A stretch of DNA of 58,224 nt from Rugamonas sp. (GCF_025354735.1 NZ_JANXMI010000148.1:1-58224); one strand, 5' to 3'. Numbered from the stretch's first letter, positions 26,705 to 36,439 are shown. A program made the numbers and translations. Notes: generated by a model from the letters alone, not told the origin.

Positions 26705-29224
26705 CTAGTTGCAGCTCAGCGCGCCGGGTGGCGCGTAGGGGAACTGGTTCAGCAGCGTGACGAGGCCACGGAAATTGTCGCCGGCCTGCGCGTCCCACGA
26801 CGAATACTTCAGGCACTGCCACTGGGCGAGGAAGTCGACCAGGTCGGCGCCGGCGTAGCCGCCGTCATGGCTCCTGCCTTTGAGCGCTTGCAGCGTGGCG
26901 AAGGTGGCGTCGGGATTGTGGATCACGTCGGTGACGGTCAGCGTGGCGCTGACGGCGCGGCTGTCGCGCGGCGTGTCGGCCAGGTCCCACAGCACGGCGG
27001 TGACGGTCGCTTCCGACACCAGTCCCGCCGCCGAGCCGTCCGAGGTGCCGACGGGGACGTTCGCTGCCACCGTTTCGACGTTGAACGTGAACGTGAACGC
27101 GCCGGCGGCGTTGGTGTCGATGTACTGGGGGCTTTGCAGCAGCCACTGGCCGAAGAAGGTGGCGCTGCCTTCGGACCAGGCCAGCGTCGGCGCGACGGCG
27201 CTGGTCAGCGCGTGCGCATCGCCCGAGCGCACGTCCTTCGACAGCATGTGCATATAGAAGTGGCCGAATTCGTGGGCCAGCACCGAGTCATCGTATTCGT
27301 CGCTGTCCTGCGGGGTCGAGAGCACGTAGATGGAATTGTCGGCGGGGTCGTAGCAGCTGGCGGCGCCGCTGCCGCAGGTGGCCACGCCGGCGGCCCAGCG
27401 CCACGTCAGCTTCGGCAGCGCCACGGTGCTGTGCAACCGCACCTGGCGGTAGGCGTTGACGCCGACGTCGAAGATGTTGAACGCTTCGGCGAAGGAGCCG
27501 CCGCGCCGCGCCGCCAGCACCACGGCGGTGGCGTTGGGCGTGGCGGCGGCGTTGACGATGGCGCTGCGCAGCGCGTAGAGGGCGCCGCCGGCGTCGACCA
27601 CCTGCTGTTTCAGGCTGGCCGAGTCCTGGTTGGCGCTGACCTTCACATAATAATTGTCGCGCGCGGCCATCGCGAAGGTCAGCGCGTAGCGGCCGTTTTC
27701 ATCGGTCTCGCCGCTGGCCAGCACGGCGTCGTTGGAGGACTGGTGCACTTCGACGAGCGCATGGCGGATCGGCAGCTGCCGCGCCGTCGGCGACAGGCCA
27801 CTGGTGGTCGGCACATAGTCGTCATAGGTGGCGTTGCCGCTGACGGTCAGGCCGGCGCAGGCGCTGTAGGCCAGCGTGGCGATGGTGCGGCCGGCGCCGG
27901 CGTCGCCCTCGTCGTCCTCGCCCGGCGCGAACACGCCGTTATAGGTGCTGGCGCCGCCGCAGCCGGTGATGCGCACCGTGTACGGAATCGGCGTGGCGAC
28001 GCCGCAGGCGCTCCAGTAGTCGACCCGCACCACGTAGTTGCCGGCGGCCGGCGGCGTGGCGTTCGACCACACCACGTTTTCGTTGTTGACGTTGTCGATG
28101 GCGCAGCCGGCGTTGCTGTCGAGGTCCAGCGCGCCGTGGCTGCTGTCGCTGGGGTTAGCATAATAAATTTCCTCGTTGGCCGGCGTGACGACGTGCAGGT
28201 CGAGGTCGACCGGGGCGCCCCACGACAGCGACACCTGTATCGGTCCGCTGCCGACGGCCTGGAAGGTGACTGGCAGCGTGGACGGCGCGCTGACGGTGCC
28301 GTCGGGCGCCATCAGGCGCACGGTGGCCTGGGCCGTGCCGCTGGCGTCGGCGGCGGCCAGCACGGCCGGCAGGTGGGCGCCCAGGGCGGATTTGGCGTGG
28401 CGCGGCGCGACCAGGTGCCGGGCGGCGGCCAGCCGGCGCGCGGCCGGGTCGGCGTGGAGCAGGGCGGCGCCGGCCTCGATATTGGTGATGAAGTCGGCGC
28501 TGGCCGTCAGGTCGATGCGCACCACGCCGGCGGCGGCGTCGACGACGGTGGTCGGCACCACGTAGTAGCCGGGCACGCCGTCGATCTGGACGATGGCCTT
28601 GGCGGCCTGGCCGGCGTCGCTGGCGGTGATGAACATGGACGCGGCGCCGCCGTTGATGACCGATTGCGGCAGGCTGACGGCCTTGATGGCGACCGTGGCG
28701 CCGGGCGGGAAGGTGACGTCGCCGCTGGGCACATAGGTGCCGCCGACGAAGCTCAAGCCCTGGCCCGGCAGGTTTTTGGGGGCGATGGTGAATTCGTTGG
28801 TGTAGGCGCGGGTGCCGCTGGCGTCGGTGACTCTGGCGGCGATCTGGCACAGGCCGCCGCTGCCGACGCTGGCGGTCTGGGTCAGGCTGGCGCCGTTGAC
28901 GGTGGCCGCCGCCAGGGCGCCGCAGCCGCCGCCGGACACGCTCAGCACGATGGCGCTGGCGCCGGTTTTGGCCACCGTCACCGTCACCGCTTCGCCGGGC
29001 AGCGGCGCGACGTCCGACAGCGTCACCACCGGCAGGTCCGAGGCGCCGGCCAGCTTGATTTCGCCCGCCGGCCCGACCGCCGGGGGCGCCACCGGGATGG
29101 GCGGGCTGCTGGGACCGCCGCCGTCGCAGCCGCCCAGCAAGCCGAGCGCGCCGAGCGCACAACATAGGACCAGGCGCCGCGCGGGCGCGCCGCCGGGTAG
29201 GCACCGCATGAATGAAATAGCCAT
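26705..29224 (-). CDS. Surface/periplasmic lipoprotein with HExxH metallopeptidase domain
   Basis: An 839-residue lipoprotein: ATG at 29224 behind AGGGGTG, signal ending in the lipobox LLGGC (about 31-35). Then come beta-rich repeats, a DUF2135/YfaP-like domain at about 330-430 (VSLSWGAPVDLDLHVVTPANEEIYY), a carboxypeptidase-regulatory-like fold (SNDAVLASGETDENGRYALTF, about 500-530), and a zinc peptidase domain with HEFGH at 651-655 and a likely third ligand E685 in AWSEGSATFF (gluzincin spacing, 29 residues). Many Cys are present in the outer part. I infer a cell-envelope or secreted-type peptidase; no close family is recognised. It ends near a small exported protein on the same strand. Confidence 0.75.
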   Translation of the reverse strand: MAISFMRCLPGGAPARRLVLCCALGALGLLGGCDGGGPSSPPIPVAPPAVGPAGEIKLAGASDLPVVTLSDVAPLPGEAVTVTVAKTGASAIVLSVSGGGCGALAAATVNGASLTQTASVGSGGLCQIAARVTDASGTRAYTNEFTIAPKNLPGQGLSFVGGTYVPSGDVTFPPGATVAIKAVSLPQSVINGGAASMFITASDAGQAAKAIVQIDGVPGYYVVPTTVVDAAAGVVRIDLTASADFITNIEAGAALLHADPAARRLAAARHLVAPRHAKSALGAHLPAVLAAADASGTAQATVRLMAPDGTVSAPSTLPVTFQAVGSGPIQVSLSWGAPVDLDLHVVTPANEEIYYANPSDSSHGALDLDSNAGCAIDNVNNENVVWSNATPPAAGNYVVRVDYWSACGVATPIPYTVRITGCGGASTYNGVFAPGEDDEGDAGAGRTIATLAYSACAGLTVSGNATYDDYVPTTSGLSPTARQLPIRHALVEVHQSSNDAVLASGETDENGRYALTFAMAARDNYYVKVSANQDSASLKQQVVDAGGALYALRSAIVNAAATPNATAVVLAARRGGSFAEAFNIFDVGVNAYRQVRLHSTVALPKLTWRWAAGVATCGSGAASCYDPADNSIYVLSTPQDSDEYDDSVLAHEFGHFYMHMLSKDVRSGDAHALTSAVAPTLAWSEGSATFFGQWLLQSPQYIDTNAAGAFTFTFNVETVAANVPVGTSDGSAAGLVSEATVTAVLWDLADTPRDSRAVSATLTVTDVIHNPDATFATLQALKGRSHDGGYAGADLVDFLAQWQCLKYSSWDAQAGDNFRGLVTLLNQFPYAPPGALSCN

Positions 29225-29445
29225 CTTGCACCCCTGTCTGGAAACGTCGATCGCGCAGCGGCGCCGCGATGCCGCGGGCACCGGGTCGATGGCGATCATG
29301 GTTTGGGAAAGGCGGCCGACAGCGCCGCCGCGAAAGCGAGGCTCAATCTTTATCGGGAAGGGCGGGGCTGGTGTTGCGTTTGAACAAGAGGGGGCGATTC
29401 AAGGCGGCGCGGCGACTGTCGGCCATGGCCGCCGCGGTGATGCGG

Positions 29446-30804
29446 CTAACGCGCCACCAGCGCCTTGACCGCTCCCACGGCATGGCTGCCCGGCGCGCTG
29501 GTGCGGACCTGGTTGCGGCCACCTTCCTTGGCCACGTACATGGCGCGGTCGGCGGCCACGAACAGGGTCTCGGTGTTGTCCAGCTGGTGCGGCCGTATCG
29601 TCGCCACGCCGATGCTGACCGTGATCCACGGCGACGTCAGCGAACGCGGATGGGGCAGATTCAGTGCCTCGATGTCGGCGCGGATGGACTCGGCCAGCAA
29701 CTGGGCCGCGTCGGCGTCGGTCTCGGCGAACAGCAGCACGAATTCCTCGCCGCCGTAGCGCGCCGCCAGGTCGGTCTGGCGCGCCGCGTGCGACGCGATG
29801 GACTGCGCCACCTGCTGCAAACAGGCGTCGCCGGCCTGGTGGCCCAGGGTGTCGTTGTAAAGCTTGAAGTGGTCGACGTCGAGCACCACCAGCGACAGCG
29901 GCTGGCCGCTGCGCATCGAGCGCTGCCACTCTTTTTCGAGGAAGCTGTCGAAGTGGCGCCGGTTGGCGATCTTGGTCAGCGGGTCGATCATGGCGGCGCG
30001 CTGCAAGGCGTCCTCGGACTGCTTGTGGTGGGTGATGTCGTGCAGCAGGCCGATGAACAGCGGCTGGCGCAGATACATCGGCGTCAGCGTCAAGTCCATG
30101 CACACCGAGCTGCCGTTGCGGTGCCGGATGATGACCTCGCGCGTGCCGTGGCTGTGGGCGGTCTCCGGGCTGGCCGCGTAGCGCGCGAAATAATCGAGGT
30201 ACTCCTGCGCCACCAGGGGATTGAGCAAGTCCGACAGCGTGCGCCCGGCCAGCTCGTTTTCGCGGAAGCCCAGGTATTTGTCGCAGGCCGGATTGGTGAA
30301 CTGGATGCGGCCGTCGGCCTCGATGATGAGCAAGCCCTCGGCCATGTTGTTGACGATGGTGCGCAGGCGCTCGGCCTGTTCCTGCTGGGTCTCGCTGTTG
30401 ACGCGGATTTGCAGCTGCGTGCGCACGCGGGCGCACACTTCGGCCAGGCGCAGCGGCTTGCTGAGGTAGTCGACGGCGCCGAGGTCGAAGCCGGCCACCA
30501 CGTCTTCGGTGTCGGTCCTGGCGCTCATGAAGATGACGGGGATGCGCTGGGTCGCCGTATGGCTTTTCAGCTGGCGGCAGGTTTCCAGGCCATCCATGCC
30601 GGGCATGACGATGTCGAGCAGGATCAGGTCGGGATGGACGCGGCGCGCGATCTTCAGCGCCCGTTCGCCGGTGGTGGCGACGAAGGTTTGATAGCCCTGT
30701 TGCGTCATCATCTTGCGCAGCACGCTCAGGTTGGCGGGGGCGTCGTCGACGATCAGGACGGCGGCGTCGCGTCGCGGGGCAAAGCTCAGACCGCCAGCTG
30801 TCAT
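29446..30804 (-). CDS. Response regulator with PAS and GGDEF domains (diguanylate cyclase)
   Basis: A 452-residue protein that should make cyclic di-GMP on phosphorylation. Receiver domain about 14-130 with phospho-acceptor D64 (LLDIVMPGMDG) and K117 region (DYLSKPLR); PAS about 142-262; GGDEF about 270-435 with active motif GGEEF at 351-355. An inhibitory site RQTD sits exactly five residues before it (RxxD-N5-GGEEF), so product inhibition is likely. No EAL domain. No kinase gene is adjacent, and the nearest one in the window, the orphan kinase at 23638-26031, lacks a receiver, so pairing is possible but unproven. It may connect to the flagellar genes through c-di-GMP. Confidence 0.92.
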   Translation of the reverse strand: MTAGGLSFAPRRDAAVLIVDDAPANLSVLRKMMTQQGYQTFVATTGERALKIARRVHPDLILLDIVMPGMDGLETCRQLKSHTATQRIPVIFMSARTDTEDVVAGFDLGAVDYLSKPLRLAEVCARVRTQLQIRVNSETQQEQAERLRTIVNNMAEGLLIIEADGRIQFTNPACDKYLGFRENELAGRTLSDLLNPLVAQEYLDYFARYAASPETAHSHGTREVIIRHRNGSSVCMDLTLTPMYLRQPLFIGLLHDITHHKQSEDALQRAAMIDPLTKIANRRHFDSFLEKEWQRSMRSGQPLSLVVLDVDHFKLYNDTLGHQAGDACLQQVAQSIASHAARQTDLAARYGGEEFVLLFAETDADAAQLLAESIRADIEALNLPHPRSLTSPWITVSIGVATIRPHQLDNTETLFVAADRAMYVAKEGGRNQVRTSAPGSHAVGAVKALVAR

Positions 30805-31241
30805 TGCAGATCGCCTTGTATCGAGCGGTGACCGGGGACGAGCGTGAACGCCGGGCCGGGTGGGGCGGAACGGGTCCGGAGGGCGGCGCTGACGGGCTTG
30901 TGGTCAACGAAGATTTTTGCGCGAGCGTACAAAGGCGGGCCTAATCGAAAGTAACTATCCGTTCAAATCATACCGCTTTGCCCGCCCCGGAGGTGAAAAT
31001 AAATGCGCGGGCTTTTCGATGCAAACGCCGCCGCCATGCGCTTTTGCGATTGTTGCAGACCACTTGCCCGGGATTGGTATTGCTTTTGGGTGGACTTGTT
31101 ACTTTTGGTGATAATGCTTGGGTGCGAGGTGGTCAAGCGCGGGTCAAGAGCGTTGTCCTGAACAGGAGCGCTGTTGTATTTTGGCCGCATGGAGTGGCGG
31201 CGGGGAAGGGCGTGGACGCGGGCGCGTCCACGCGGACGGCA
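30805..31241. other. Intergenic region of 437 bases between the GGDEF gene and the aminotransferase
   Basis: No gene is convincing here; the short frames lack ribosome sites. GGCGGGC near 30934 and GCCCGCC near 30979 form a loose inverted repeat. The AT-rich part (about 30900-31120) is the likely promoter zone of the GGDEF gene. The last 40 bases hold the strong hairpin described separately. Confidence 0.5.
31210..31233 (-). terminator. Strong GC hairpin after the aminotransferase gene
   Basis: Perfect 11-base arms (GCGTGGACGCG and its complement) with a two-base loop lie 8 bases beyond the aminotransferase stop on its strand. There is no T-run after it, so it may stabilise the 3' end or act with Rho rather than as a classic terminator. 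Confidence 0.45.
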
Positions 31242-32435
31242 TTACAGCTTGGCGGTGATCAGCTTGCCGAGGATGGCGATGCCGGTGCGGATGCGCTCCG
31301 GCGACACCGTCACGAAGGACAGGCGCAGCGTGTTCGTTTCCGGCGCGTTGGCGTAGAACGGCGAACCGGGCACGAAGGCCACCTTGTGGGCGATCGCTTC
31401 ATCGAGCAGCTTCATGGCGTCGATATGCTTGGGCAGCGTGACCCAGATGAACATGCCGCCCTCGGGCCGGGTCCACTCGACGCCGGCCGGGAAGTGCTGG
31501 TCCATCGCCGCGAGCATGCACTGGCACTGGTCGCCGTACAGGGCGCGGATCTCGGGGATGTGGCGGTCGAGGAAGCCGTCCTTGATAACCTGGTGCACCA
31601 CCATCTGCGTCAGCTGCGAGGTGTGCAGGTCGGCCGCCTGCTTGGCCAGCTCCAGCCGGCGCACCAGCGGCAGCGGCGCCACCACGTAGCCGAGGCGGAT
31701 GCCGGGCGTGAGCACCTTGGAGAAGGAACCCATGTAGATCACGCCGTCCGGATTCATCGCCACCATCTTCGGCAGCGGCGCGCCCTGGTAACTGAGGGAG
31801 CCGTAGGGATCGTCCTCGATCAGCGGCAGGCCGAGGCGGGCGCATTTTTCCACCAGCTGCACGCGGCGCTCGGCCGACAGCGTGCGGCCGGTCGGGTTCT
31901 GGAAGTTCGGCAGCGCGTACAGCAGGCGCGCGCCTTCGGCCACGGCGTCGAGCGAGTCCGGCACCAGGCCGTGGTCGTCGGTGTCGACCGAGACGAACTT
32001 CGGCCGGTAGACCGAGAACGCCTGCAAGGCGCCCAGGTAGGACGGCGTTTCCACCAGCACGCGGCTGCCCTCGTCGATCAGCACCTTGCCCAGCAGGTCC
32101 AGCGCCTGCTGCGAGCCGGACGTCATCAGCACCTGTTCCGGCACGATCTTGCCGCCGTCGGTCGACAGCGAGTCGGCGATCCACTGGCGCAGCGGCAGGT
32201 AGCCGTCGGTCGGGCCGTACTGCAAGGCGACCTTGCCGGACTCGGTCAGCACCTTGTCGAAGGCGATCTTCATTTCCTCGACCGGGAAGGTGGCCGGCGA
32301 CGGCAGGCCGCCGGCGAAGGAGATGATTTCCGGCTGCTGCGTGATCTTCAGGATTTCGCGGATGAAGGAGCTTTGCAGCTGGTCGGCGCGTTCGGCGAAA
32401 CGCCATTGCATCGGGTGGGGATGTTCGATTTTCAT
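31242..32435 (-). CDS. PLP-dependent aminotransferase, 2-aminoadipate/LysN-like (class I)
   Basis: A 397-residue fold-type I aminotransferase. The N-terminus (FIREILKITQQPEIISFAGGLPSPATFPVEEMK) is typical of the LysN/MocR-like aminotransferase group. GPTDGYLPLRQWIA, TSGSQQALDLLGKVLIDEG, YALPNFQNPTGRTLS (Asn-Pro-Thr-Gly), EDDPYGSLSY and the PLP lysine in GSFSKVLTPGIRLGYVV follow in order. No helix-turn-helix is attached, so it is an enzyme and not a regulator. Likely substrates are aromatic or branched amino acids or 2-aminoadipate. It is downstream of ridA on the same strand; RidA clears enamine intermediates made by PLP enzymes, so joint action is plausible. Confidence 0.88.
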   Translation of the reverse strand: MKIEHPHPMQWRFAERADQLQSSFIREILKITQQPEIISFAGGLPSPATFPVEEMKIAFDKVLTESGKVALQYGPTDGYLPLRQWIADSLSTDGGKIVPEQVLMTSGSQQALDLLGKVLIDEGSRVLVETPSYLGALQAFSVYRPKFVSVDTDDHGLVPDSLDAVAEGARLLYALPNFQNPTGRTLSAERRVQLVEKCARLGLPLIEDDPYGSLSYQGAPLPKMVAMNPDGVIYMGSFSKVLTPGIRLGYVVAPLPLVRRLELAKQAADLHTSQLTQMVVHQVIKDGFLDRHIPEIRALYGDQCQCMLAAMDQHFPAGVEWTRPEGGMFIWVTLPKHIDAMKLLDEAIAHKVAFVPGSPFYANAPETNTLRLSFVTVSPERIRTGIAILGKLITAKL

Positions 32436-32549
32436 ACAGGTCTCACAGGAGGGAAGCCGGGCTGGCCCGGTCTAGGCAAGCGCGCTGGTGGCGGCGCCGG
32501 AAAAAACGGCGCCGCGGGGTGGCCGCGTTGGCGCCGCCGATAATTTAGC

Positions 32550-32572
32550 GACTACGTTAGATGACTACGTTA
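32550..32572. repeat. 13-base tandem duplication at the ridA stop
   Basis: GACTACGTTA occurs at 32550-32559 and again at 32563-32572, a 13-base period. The second copy includes the ridA stop codon (reverse strand TAA). It looks like a small duplication with no obvious function. Confidence 0.6.
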
Positions 32573-33031
32573 AGCGACTTCGACGACCATGTCGATTTCG
32601 ACGCAGCAGCCGAGCGGAATCTGGGCCACGCCGAAGGCCGCGCGCGCGTGCTTGCCGGCGTCGCCGAAGACCTGGCCGAACAATTCGGAGGCGCCGTTGG
32701 TGACCAGGTGCTGGTCGGTGTAGTCGGGCGTGGAGTTCACCAGGCTGGTGAGCTTGACGATGCGGCGCACTTTGTTCAAATCGCCGCCGACGGCTTCCTG
32801 CAAGGTGCCCATCAACGCCACGGCCACCGAGCGCGCCGCCGCCTGGCCTTCTTCGGTGCCGATGTTTTTGCCGAGCTGGCCGACCCACGGCGAACCGTCG
32901 GCCTTGCGGGCGATGTGGCCGGAGATGAAAATCAGATTGCCGCTCTGGACGTACATCACGTAGGCGGCGACGGGCGCGGCCGGCGGGGTCAGGGTGATAT
33001 CGAGCGCTTTGAGTTGTTCGTAAACAGACAT
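32570..33031 (-). CDS. RidA/YjgF family protein
   Basis: A 153-residue protein of the Rid superfamily, trimeric proteins whose best member, RidA, hydrolyses reactive enamine/imine products of PLP enzymes. Visible are IFISGHIARKADGSPWVGQLG near residues 33-53, QAAARSVAVALMGTLQEAVGGDLNKVRRIVKL, and the C-terminal ARAAFGVAQIPLGCCVEIDMVVE, where the Arg of HARAAFG is the expected substrate-binding residue. It belongs to the longer 150-residue subgroup (UK114-like 1) and not to the RidA archetype. The aminotransferase gene follows 134 bases downstream. Confidence 0.88.
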   Translation of the reverse strand: MSVYEQLKALDITLTPPAAPVAAYVMYVQSGNLIFISGHIARKADGSPWVGQLGKNIGTEEGQAAARSVAVALMGTLQEAVGGDLNKVRRIVKLTSLVNSTPDYTDQHLVTNGASELFGQVFGDAGKHARAAFGVAQIPLGCCVEIDMVVEVA

Positions 33032-33242
33032 GGGAGATCCAAAAAAGAGTGTCGACGGTGCGACGGAGGTTGGTGGATGGGCGCGGCGGCCAGTGCGTCA
33101 TTGTACGTCCTGCGGCAGCGCCCCGCCCACTGATGAGGCCGAATACTGTATGGTTTTGCGGCCAGTTTGTGGCGGTTTAATGTCTTTTGGCGCCCCGGCG
33201 CGGGCGGCGCGTCCACGGCGCCATGCTATCATCGTTGCCATC

Positions 33243-33629
33243 ATGAAATTGACCCGGTCCAGCCGCTTCGTCGCGGCCTTAGTCACGCTGTTCTGCCTGC
33301 TGTTTACACAGCTGGCGGTGGCGGCCTACGCCTGCCCGCAACTGCCGACGCTCGGTCATGCCGGCATCTCCATGCAGAATATGCCCGGCTGCGCCGGCAT
33401 GGATGTCGACCAACCCAATCTGTGCGCGGCCCACTGCGATGCGGCGCATCAGTCGCTCGACACCGCCGCCGCCCCGCAAGTGATGCCCTTCATCGCCTGT
33501 CGGCTGGCGCTGGTGCTGTCTGCCGGCGCGCCGGCGTTGTCGGACTCGACCGGGTCGGACGCTAGGGCGCCGTTGAGCCATGCCACATCGCCACCGCTCG
33601 CCATCCGGCACTGCTGTTTGCGCATTTAA
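33243..33629 (+). CDS. Small secreted Met/Cys-rich protein at the head of a metal efflux operon
   Basis: A 128-residue protein with a signal peptide (MKLTRSSRFVAALVTLFCLLFTQLAVA). The mature part has MQNMPGCAGMDVDQPNLCAAHCDAAHQ, a cluster of Met, Cys and His of the sort that binds Cu(I) or Ag(I), and a C-terminal IRHCCLRI. I recognise this layout from small proteins that precede CusCBA/CzcCBA-type genes in Burkholderiales, but it has no established function. The ATG at 33243 gives the complete signal. It lies 72 bases before the outer membrane factor gene and is probably the first gene of the operon. Confidence 0.7.
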   Translation: MKLTRSSRFVAALVTLFCLLFTQLAVAAYACPQLPTLGHAGISMQNMPGCAGMDVDQPNLCAAHCDAAHQSLDTAAAPQVMPFIACRLALVLSAGAPALSDSTGSDARAPLSHATSPPLAIRHCCLRI

Positions 33630-33701
33630 TCCTCCCGATCGCCTGGTTCGCCGCCGCGCCTTGAGCGCCGGCGGCGTGGTCCGTCGCTATCTGGAGTCTT
33701 C

Positions 33702-35057
33702 ATGTCATCACCCATCGTTTTTCCCGTTCAAGGGCAGGGCTTGCGCCTGTCCCTGTCCCTGTCTCGCCTCATGCTGGCGCTGGTGGTCACAGCCATGGCC
33801 GCCGCGACATGCGCCGCGCCCGCCTTCGGCGACACGCCCGAATTGACCCTGCCGCAGGCCCAGCAGCTGGCGGTGCAGCGTTCGCGTCAACTGGCCGGCA
33901 GCGACCATGCCGCCGATGCGGCGCGCCAGATGGCGGTCGCGGCCGGCCAGTTGCCCGATCCGGTGCTCAAGGCCGGCATCGACAATCTTCCCGTCAGCGG
34001 CGCCGACCGCCTCAGCGTGGGGCAGGATTTCATGACCATGCGCCGGCTGGGGGTGTCGCAGGAATTGACGACGGCCGGCAAGCGCCGGCTGCGCGCCGAA
34101 ATTTACGAACTGGAGGCCGACAAGGCCATGGCGGCCAAGGCGTCGGCCGCCGCCGCCATCGAACGCGACACCGCCCTCGCTTGGCTGGACAGTTATTTCA
34201 CGCGGCGCATGGCCGCGGTGATCGCCGACCAGATCACGCAGGCCCGCAACGAAATCGAAGCGGCCGAAGGGGCTTATCGTGCCGGCCGCGCCGGACAGGC
34301 CGACGTGTTCGCCGCGCGCGCCGCCCTGATCGCCGTGGAGGACCGCGCCGACGAGATCGGGCAGCGCGGCCGTCGTGCGGCGGCCATGCTGGCGCGCTGG
34401 ACCGGCGGCGCCGGCGTCGCGGCGCTGGCGGCGGTGCCGCCCATCGACAGCATCAGCCTCGACCCCGCCATGGCCGACAGCGCGCTCGATCACCATCCCG
34501 ACATCGCCGTGCTGGCGCGCCAGGAAGCCATCGCGCAGGCCGAGGCCAGGCTGGCCGATGCGAACCGGACGCCCGACTGGAGCGTGGAGCTGGCGTTCCA
34601 GCAGCGCGGCCCGGCCTATTCCAATATGGTCTCGATCGGCGTATCGGTGCCGCTGCAATGGGACCGCAAGAATCGTCAGGACAGGGAATTGTCGGCCAAG
34701 CTGTCGATGGCGCAGCAGGCCACGGCGGAGCGCGAGGAAATGCTGCGCGCCCATGCGGCGGAAATCCGCAGCTGGATCATCGAATGGCAAGGCGACCGCG
34801 CGCGCCACGCCCGCGATGAACAGCAGTTGCTGCCGCTGCTGCATGAGCGCACGGCGGCGACGCTGGCGGCTTACCGTGGCGGCAAGGCGGCCTTGAGCGA
34901 CGTGCTGGCCGCGCGCCGCTCCGAGCTCGACGCGCAGTTACAGCTGCTCCAGTTGCAGGCCGAGGTGGCGCGGCTGTGGGCGCAGCTCAACTTCCTCATC
35001 CCGACCAATAGCGGCGCCGTCCACACACCGGACACCATCGACAAGGACGCACCATGA
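33702..35057 (+). CDS. TolC-family outer membrane factor of a heavy-metal RND pump (CusC/CzcC-like)
   Basis: A 451-residue outer membrane channel protein. The ATG at 33702 follows TGGAG; the first 43 residues form an unusually long signal region ending near CAAPAFG. The mature part starts with ELTLPQAQQLAVQRSRQLAG, the usual OEP repeat start, and has two coiled-coil hairpins (about 100-200 and 300-420) as in TolC. WSVELAFQQRGPAYSNMVSIGVSVPLQWDRKNRQ is the classic second strand region. It carries the metal out to the medium together with the adaptor and pump genes, whose starts overlap it in ATGA pairs. Confidence 0.88.
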   Translation: MSSPIVFPVQGQGLRLSLSLSRLMLALVVTAMAAATCAAPAFGDTPELTLPQAQQLAVQRSRQLAGSDHAADAARQMAVAAGQLPDPVLKAGIDNLPVSGADRLSVGQDFMTMRRLGVSQELTTAGKRRLRAEIYELEADKAMAAKASAAAAIERDTALAWLDSYFTRRMAAVIADQITQARNEIEAAEGAYRAGRAGQADVFAARAALIAVEDRADEIGQRGRRAAAMLARWTGGAGVAALAAVPPIDSISLDPAMADSALDHHPDIAVLARQEAIAQAEARLADANRTPDWSVELAFQQRGPAYSNMVSIGVSVPLQWDRKNRQDRELSAKLSMAQQATAEREEMLRAHAAEIRSWIIEWQGDRARHARDEQQLLPLLHERTAATLAAYRGGKAALSDVLAARRSELDAQLQLLQLQAEVARLWAQLNFLIPTNSGAVHTPDTIDKDAP

Positions 35058-36439
35058 AACTGAGTAAATCGGCCGCCGCCATGCTGATCGTGGCGCTGGC
35101 CGCCGGCTACGGCTTGTACTGGACCGGCTTGCAGCGCGGACGCGCCGTGCCGGCATCGGCGTCGGCGACGCCGAATGCCGCCGCGACGGCAAACAAGAAG
35201 CCCTTGTACTGGCACGATCCGATGTATCCGGCGCAAAAATTCGACAAGCCGGGCAAGTCGCCCTTCATGGACATGCAGCTGGTGCCGGTGTTTGCCAGCG
35301 ATGGCGATGGCGATGGTGGCCACGGCGGCGTCGGCATCAGTCCGGACATGCAGCAAAATCTCGGCGTGCGCACCGCCGCCGTCGTGCGCGGCGCGCTGGC
35401 GCAATCGGTGGTGGCGGTCGGCAGCGTGGCCTACGACGAGCGCGCCGTCGCGCTGGTGCAGGCGCGCAGCAACGGTTACGTGGAGCGGCTTTACGTGAAG
35501 GCGCCGTTCGATACCGTCAAAGAAGGCCAGCCGCTGCTGGCCCTGTATGTGCCGGACTGGGTCGCCGCGCAGGAGGAGTTCCTGAGCGCGCGGCGCTTGC
35601 AGGGCGGCGGCGCCGAGGACCTGGTCGACGCGGCGCGCCAGCGCATGCGGTTGGCGGGCATGAACGATGAGCAGATCCGCCAGGTCGAGACCAGCGCCGT
35701 GGTGCAGGCGCGCGTCACGGTGGCGGCGCCGGCCGGCGGCGTGGTGTCCGAGCTCGATGCGCGGGTTGGCATGACGGTGGCGGCCGGCACGCCGCTGTTG
35801 CGCATCAACGGCCTGGCCACGGTCTGGCTGCTGGCCGACGTCGCCGAGGGCGCGGCCGCCCGCGTGCAGCCGGGCGCCACCGTCGAGGCGCGCGCGCCGG
35901 CGCTGCCCGGCGTGGTCTTCAAGGGCCGCATCAACGCCATCCTGCCGCAGGTCGATGCCGCCACCCGCACGCTCAAGCTGCGCATCGAGCTGGCCAATCC
36001 CGGCGCGCGTCTGCTGCCCGGCATGTTCACCACGGTGACGGTGACGCCGGCCGACAGCCGCGAGGTACTGCTGGTGCCGAGCGAGGCGGTGATCCAGACC
36101 GGCACGCGCAGCGTCGTCATGATGGCGCAGCCGCACGGACAATTCCTGCCGGTGGACGTGGAAACCGGCGCCGAGGCGAATGGGCAAACGGAAATCCGGC
36201 GCGGACTGGCGCTGGGCCAGCAGGTGGTCGTGTCCGGCCAGTTCCTGATCGATTCCGACGCCAGCCTGCGCGGCACGGCCACGCGCATGAACGCGGCGCC
36301 GGCAGGCGCAACGCCAAGCACGGCGCCGCCCACATCGCCCACATCGCCCACACCGCCCACAGCACCCGCACCGCCGATATCGTCCACAGCGCCCGCACCG
36401 CCGGCGCCCCGTGCCAACGCCGAAGGAGCGGCGCGATGA
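35054..36439 (+). CDS. cusB: RND periplasmic adaptor with heavy-metal-binding domain (CusB-like)
   Basis: A 461-residue membrane fusion protein. An N-terminal signal anchor ([14 protein letters not shown]) precedes a heavy-metal-binding domain ([20 protein letters not shown] then [10 protein letters not shown]; Met, His and Asp rich), as in CusB-type adaptors. Barrel-sandwich ([29 protein letters not shown]), helical hairpin and beta-barrel domains follow in family order. The last 45 residues are a Pro/Thr/Ser-rich tail (repeats of PTSP-like units), unusual for this family. The ATG at 35054 overlaps the upstream stop by 4 bases, and the next gene does the same, so the three pump genes are tightly coupled. 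Confidence 0.88.
   Translation: MKLSKSAAAMLIVALAAGYGLYWTGLQRGRAVPASASATPNAAATANKKPLYWHDPMYPAQKFDKPGKSPFMDMQLVPVFASDGDGDGGHGGVGISPDMQQNLGVRTAAVVRGALAQSVVAVGSVAYDERAVALVQARSNGYVERLYVKAPFDTVKEGQPLLALYVPDWVAAQEEFLSARRLQGGGAEDLVDAARQRMRLAGMNDEQIRQVETSAVVQARVTVAAPAGGVVSELDARVGMTVAAGTPLLRINGLATVWLLADVAEGAAARVQPGATVEARAPALPGVVFKGRINAILPQVDAATRTLKLRIELANPGARLLPGMFTTVTVTPADSREVLLVPSEAVIQTGTRSVVMMAQPHGQFLPVDVETGAEANGQTEIRRGLALGQQVVVSGQFLIDSDASLRGTATRMNAAPAGATPSTAPPTSPTSPTPPTAPAPPISSTAPAPPAPRANAEGAAR

Noticed and set aside
26591..29167. An 858-codon plus-strand frame opposite the lipoprotein peptidase
   Set aside because: The minus strand shows a signal peptide, lipobox and HEFGH; the plus frame has only low-complexity Gly/Arg/Asp sequence.
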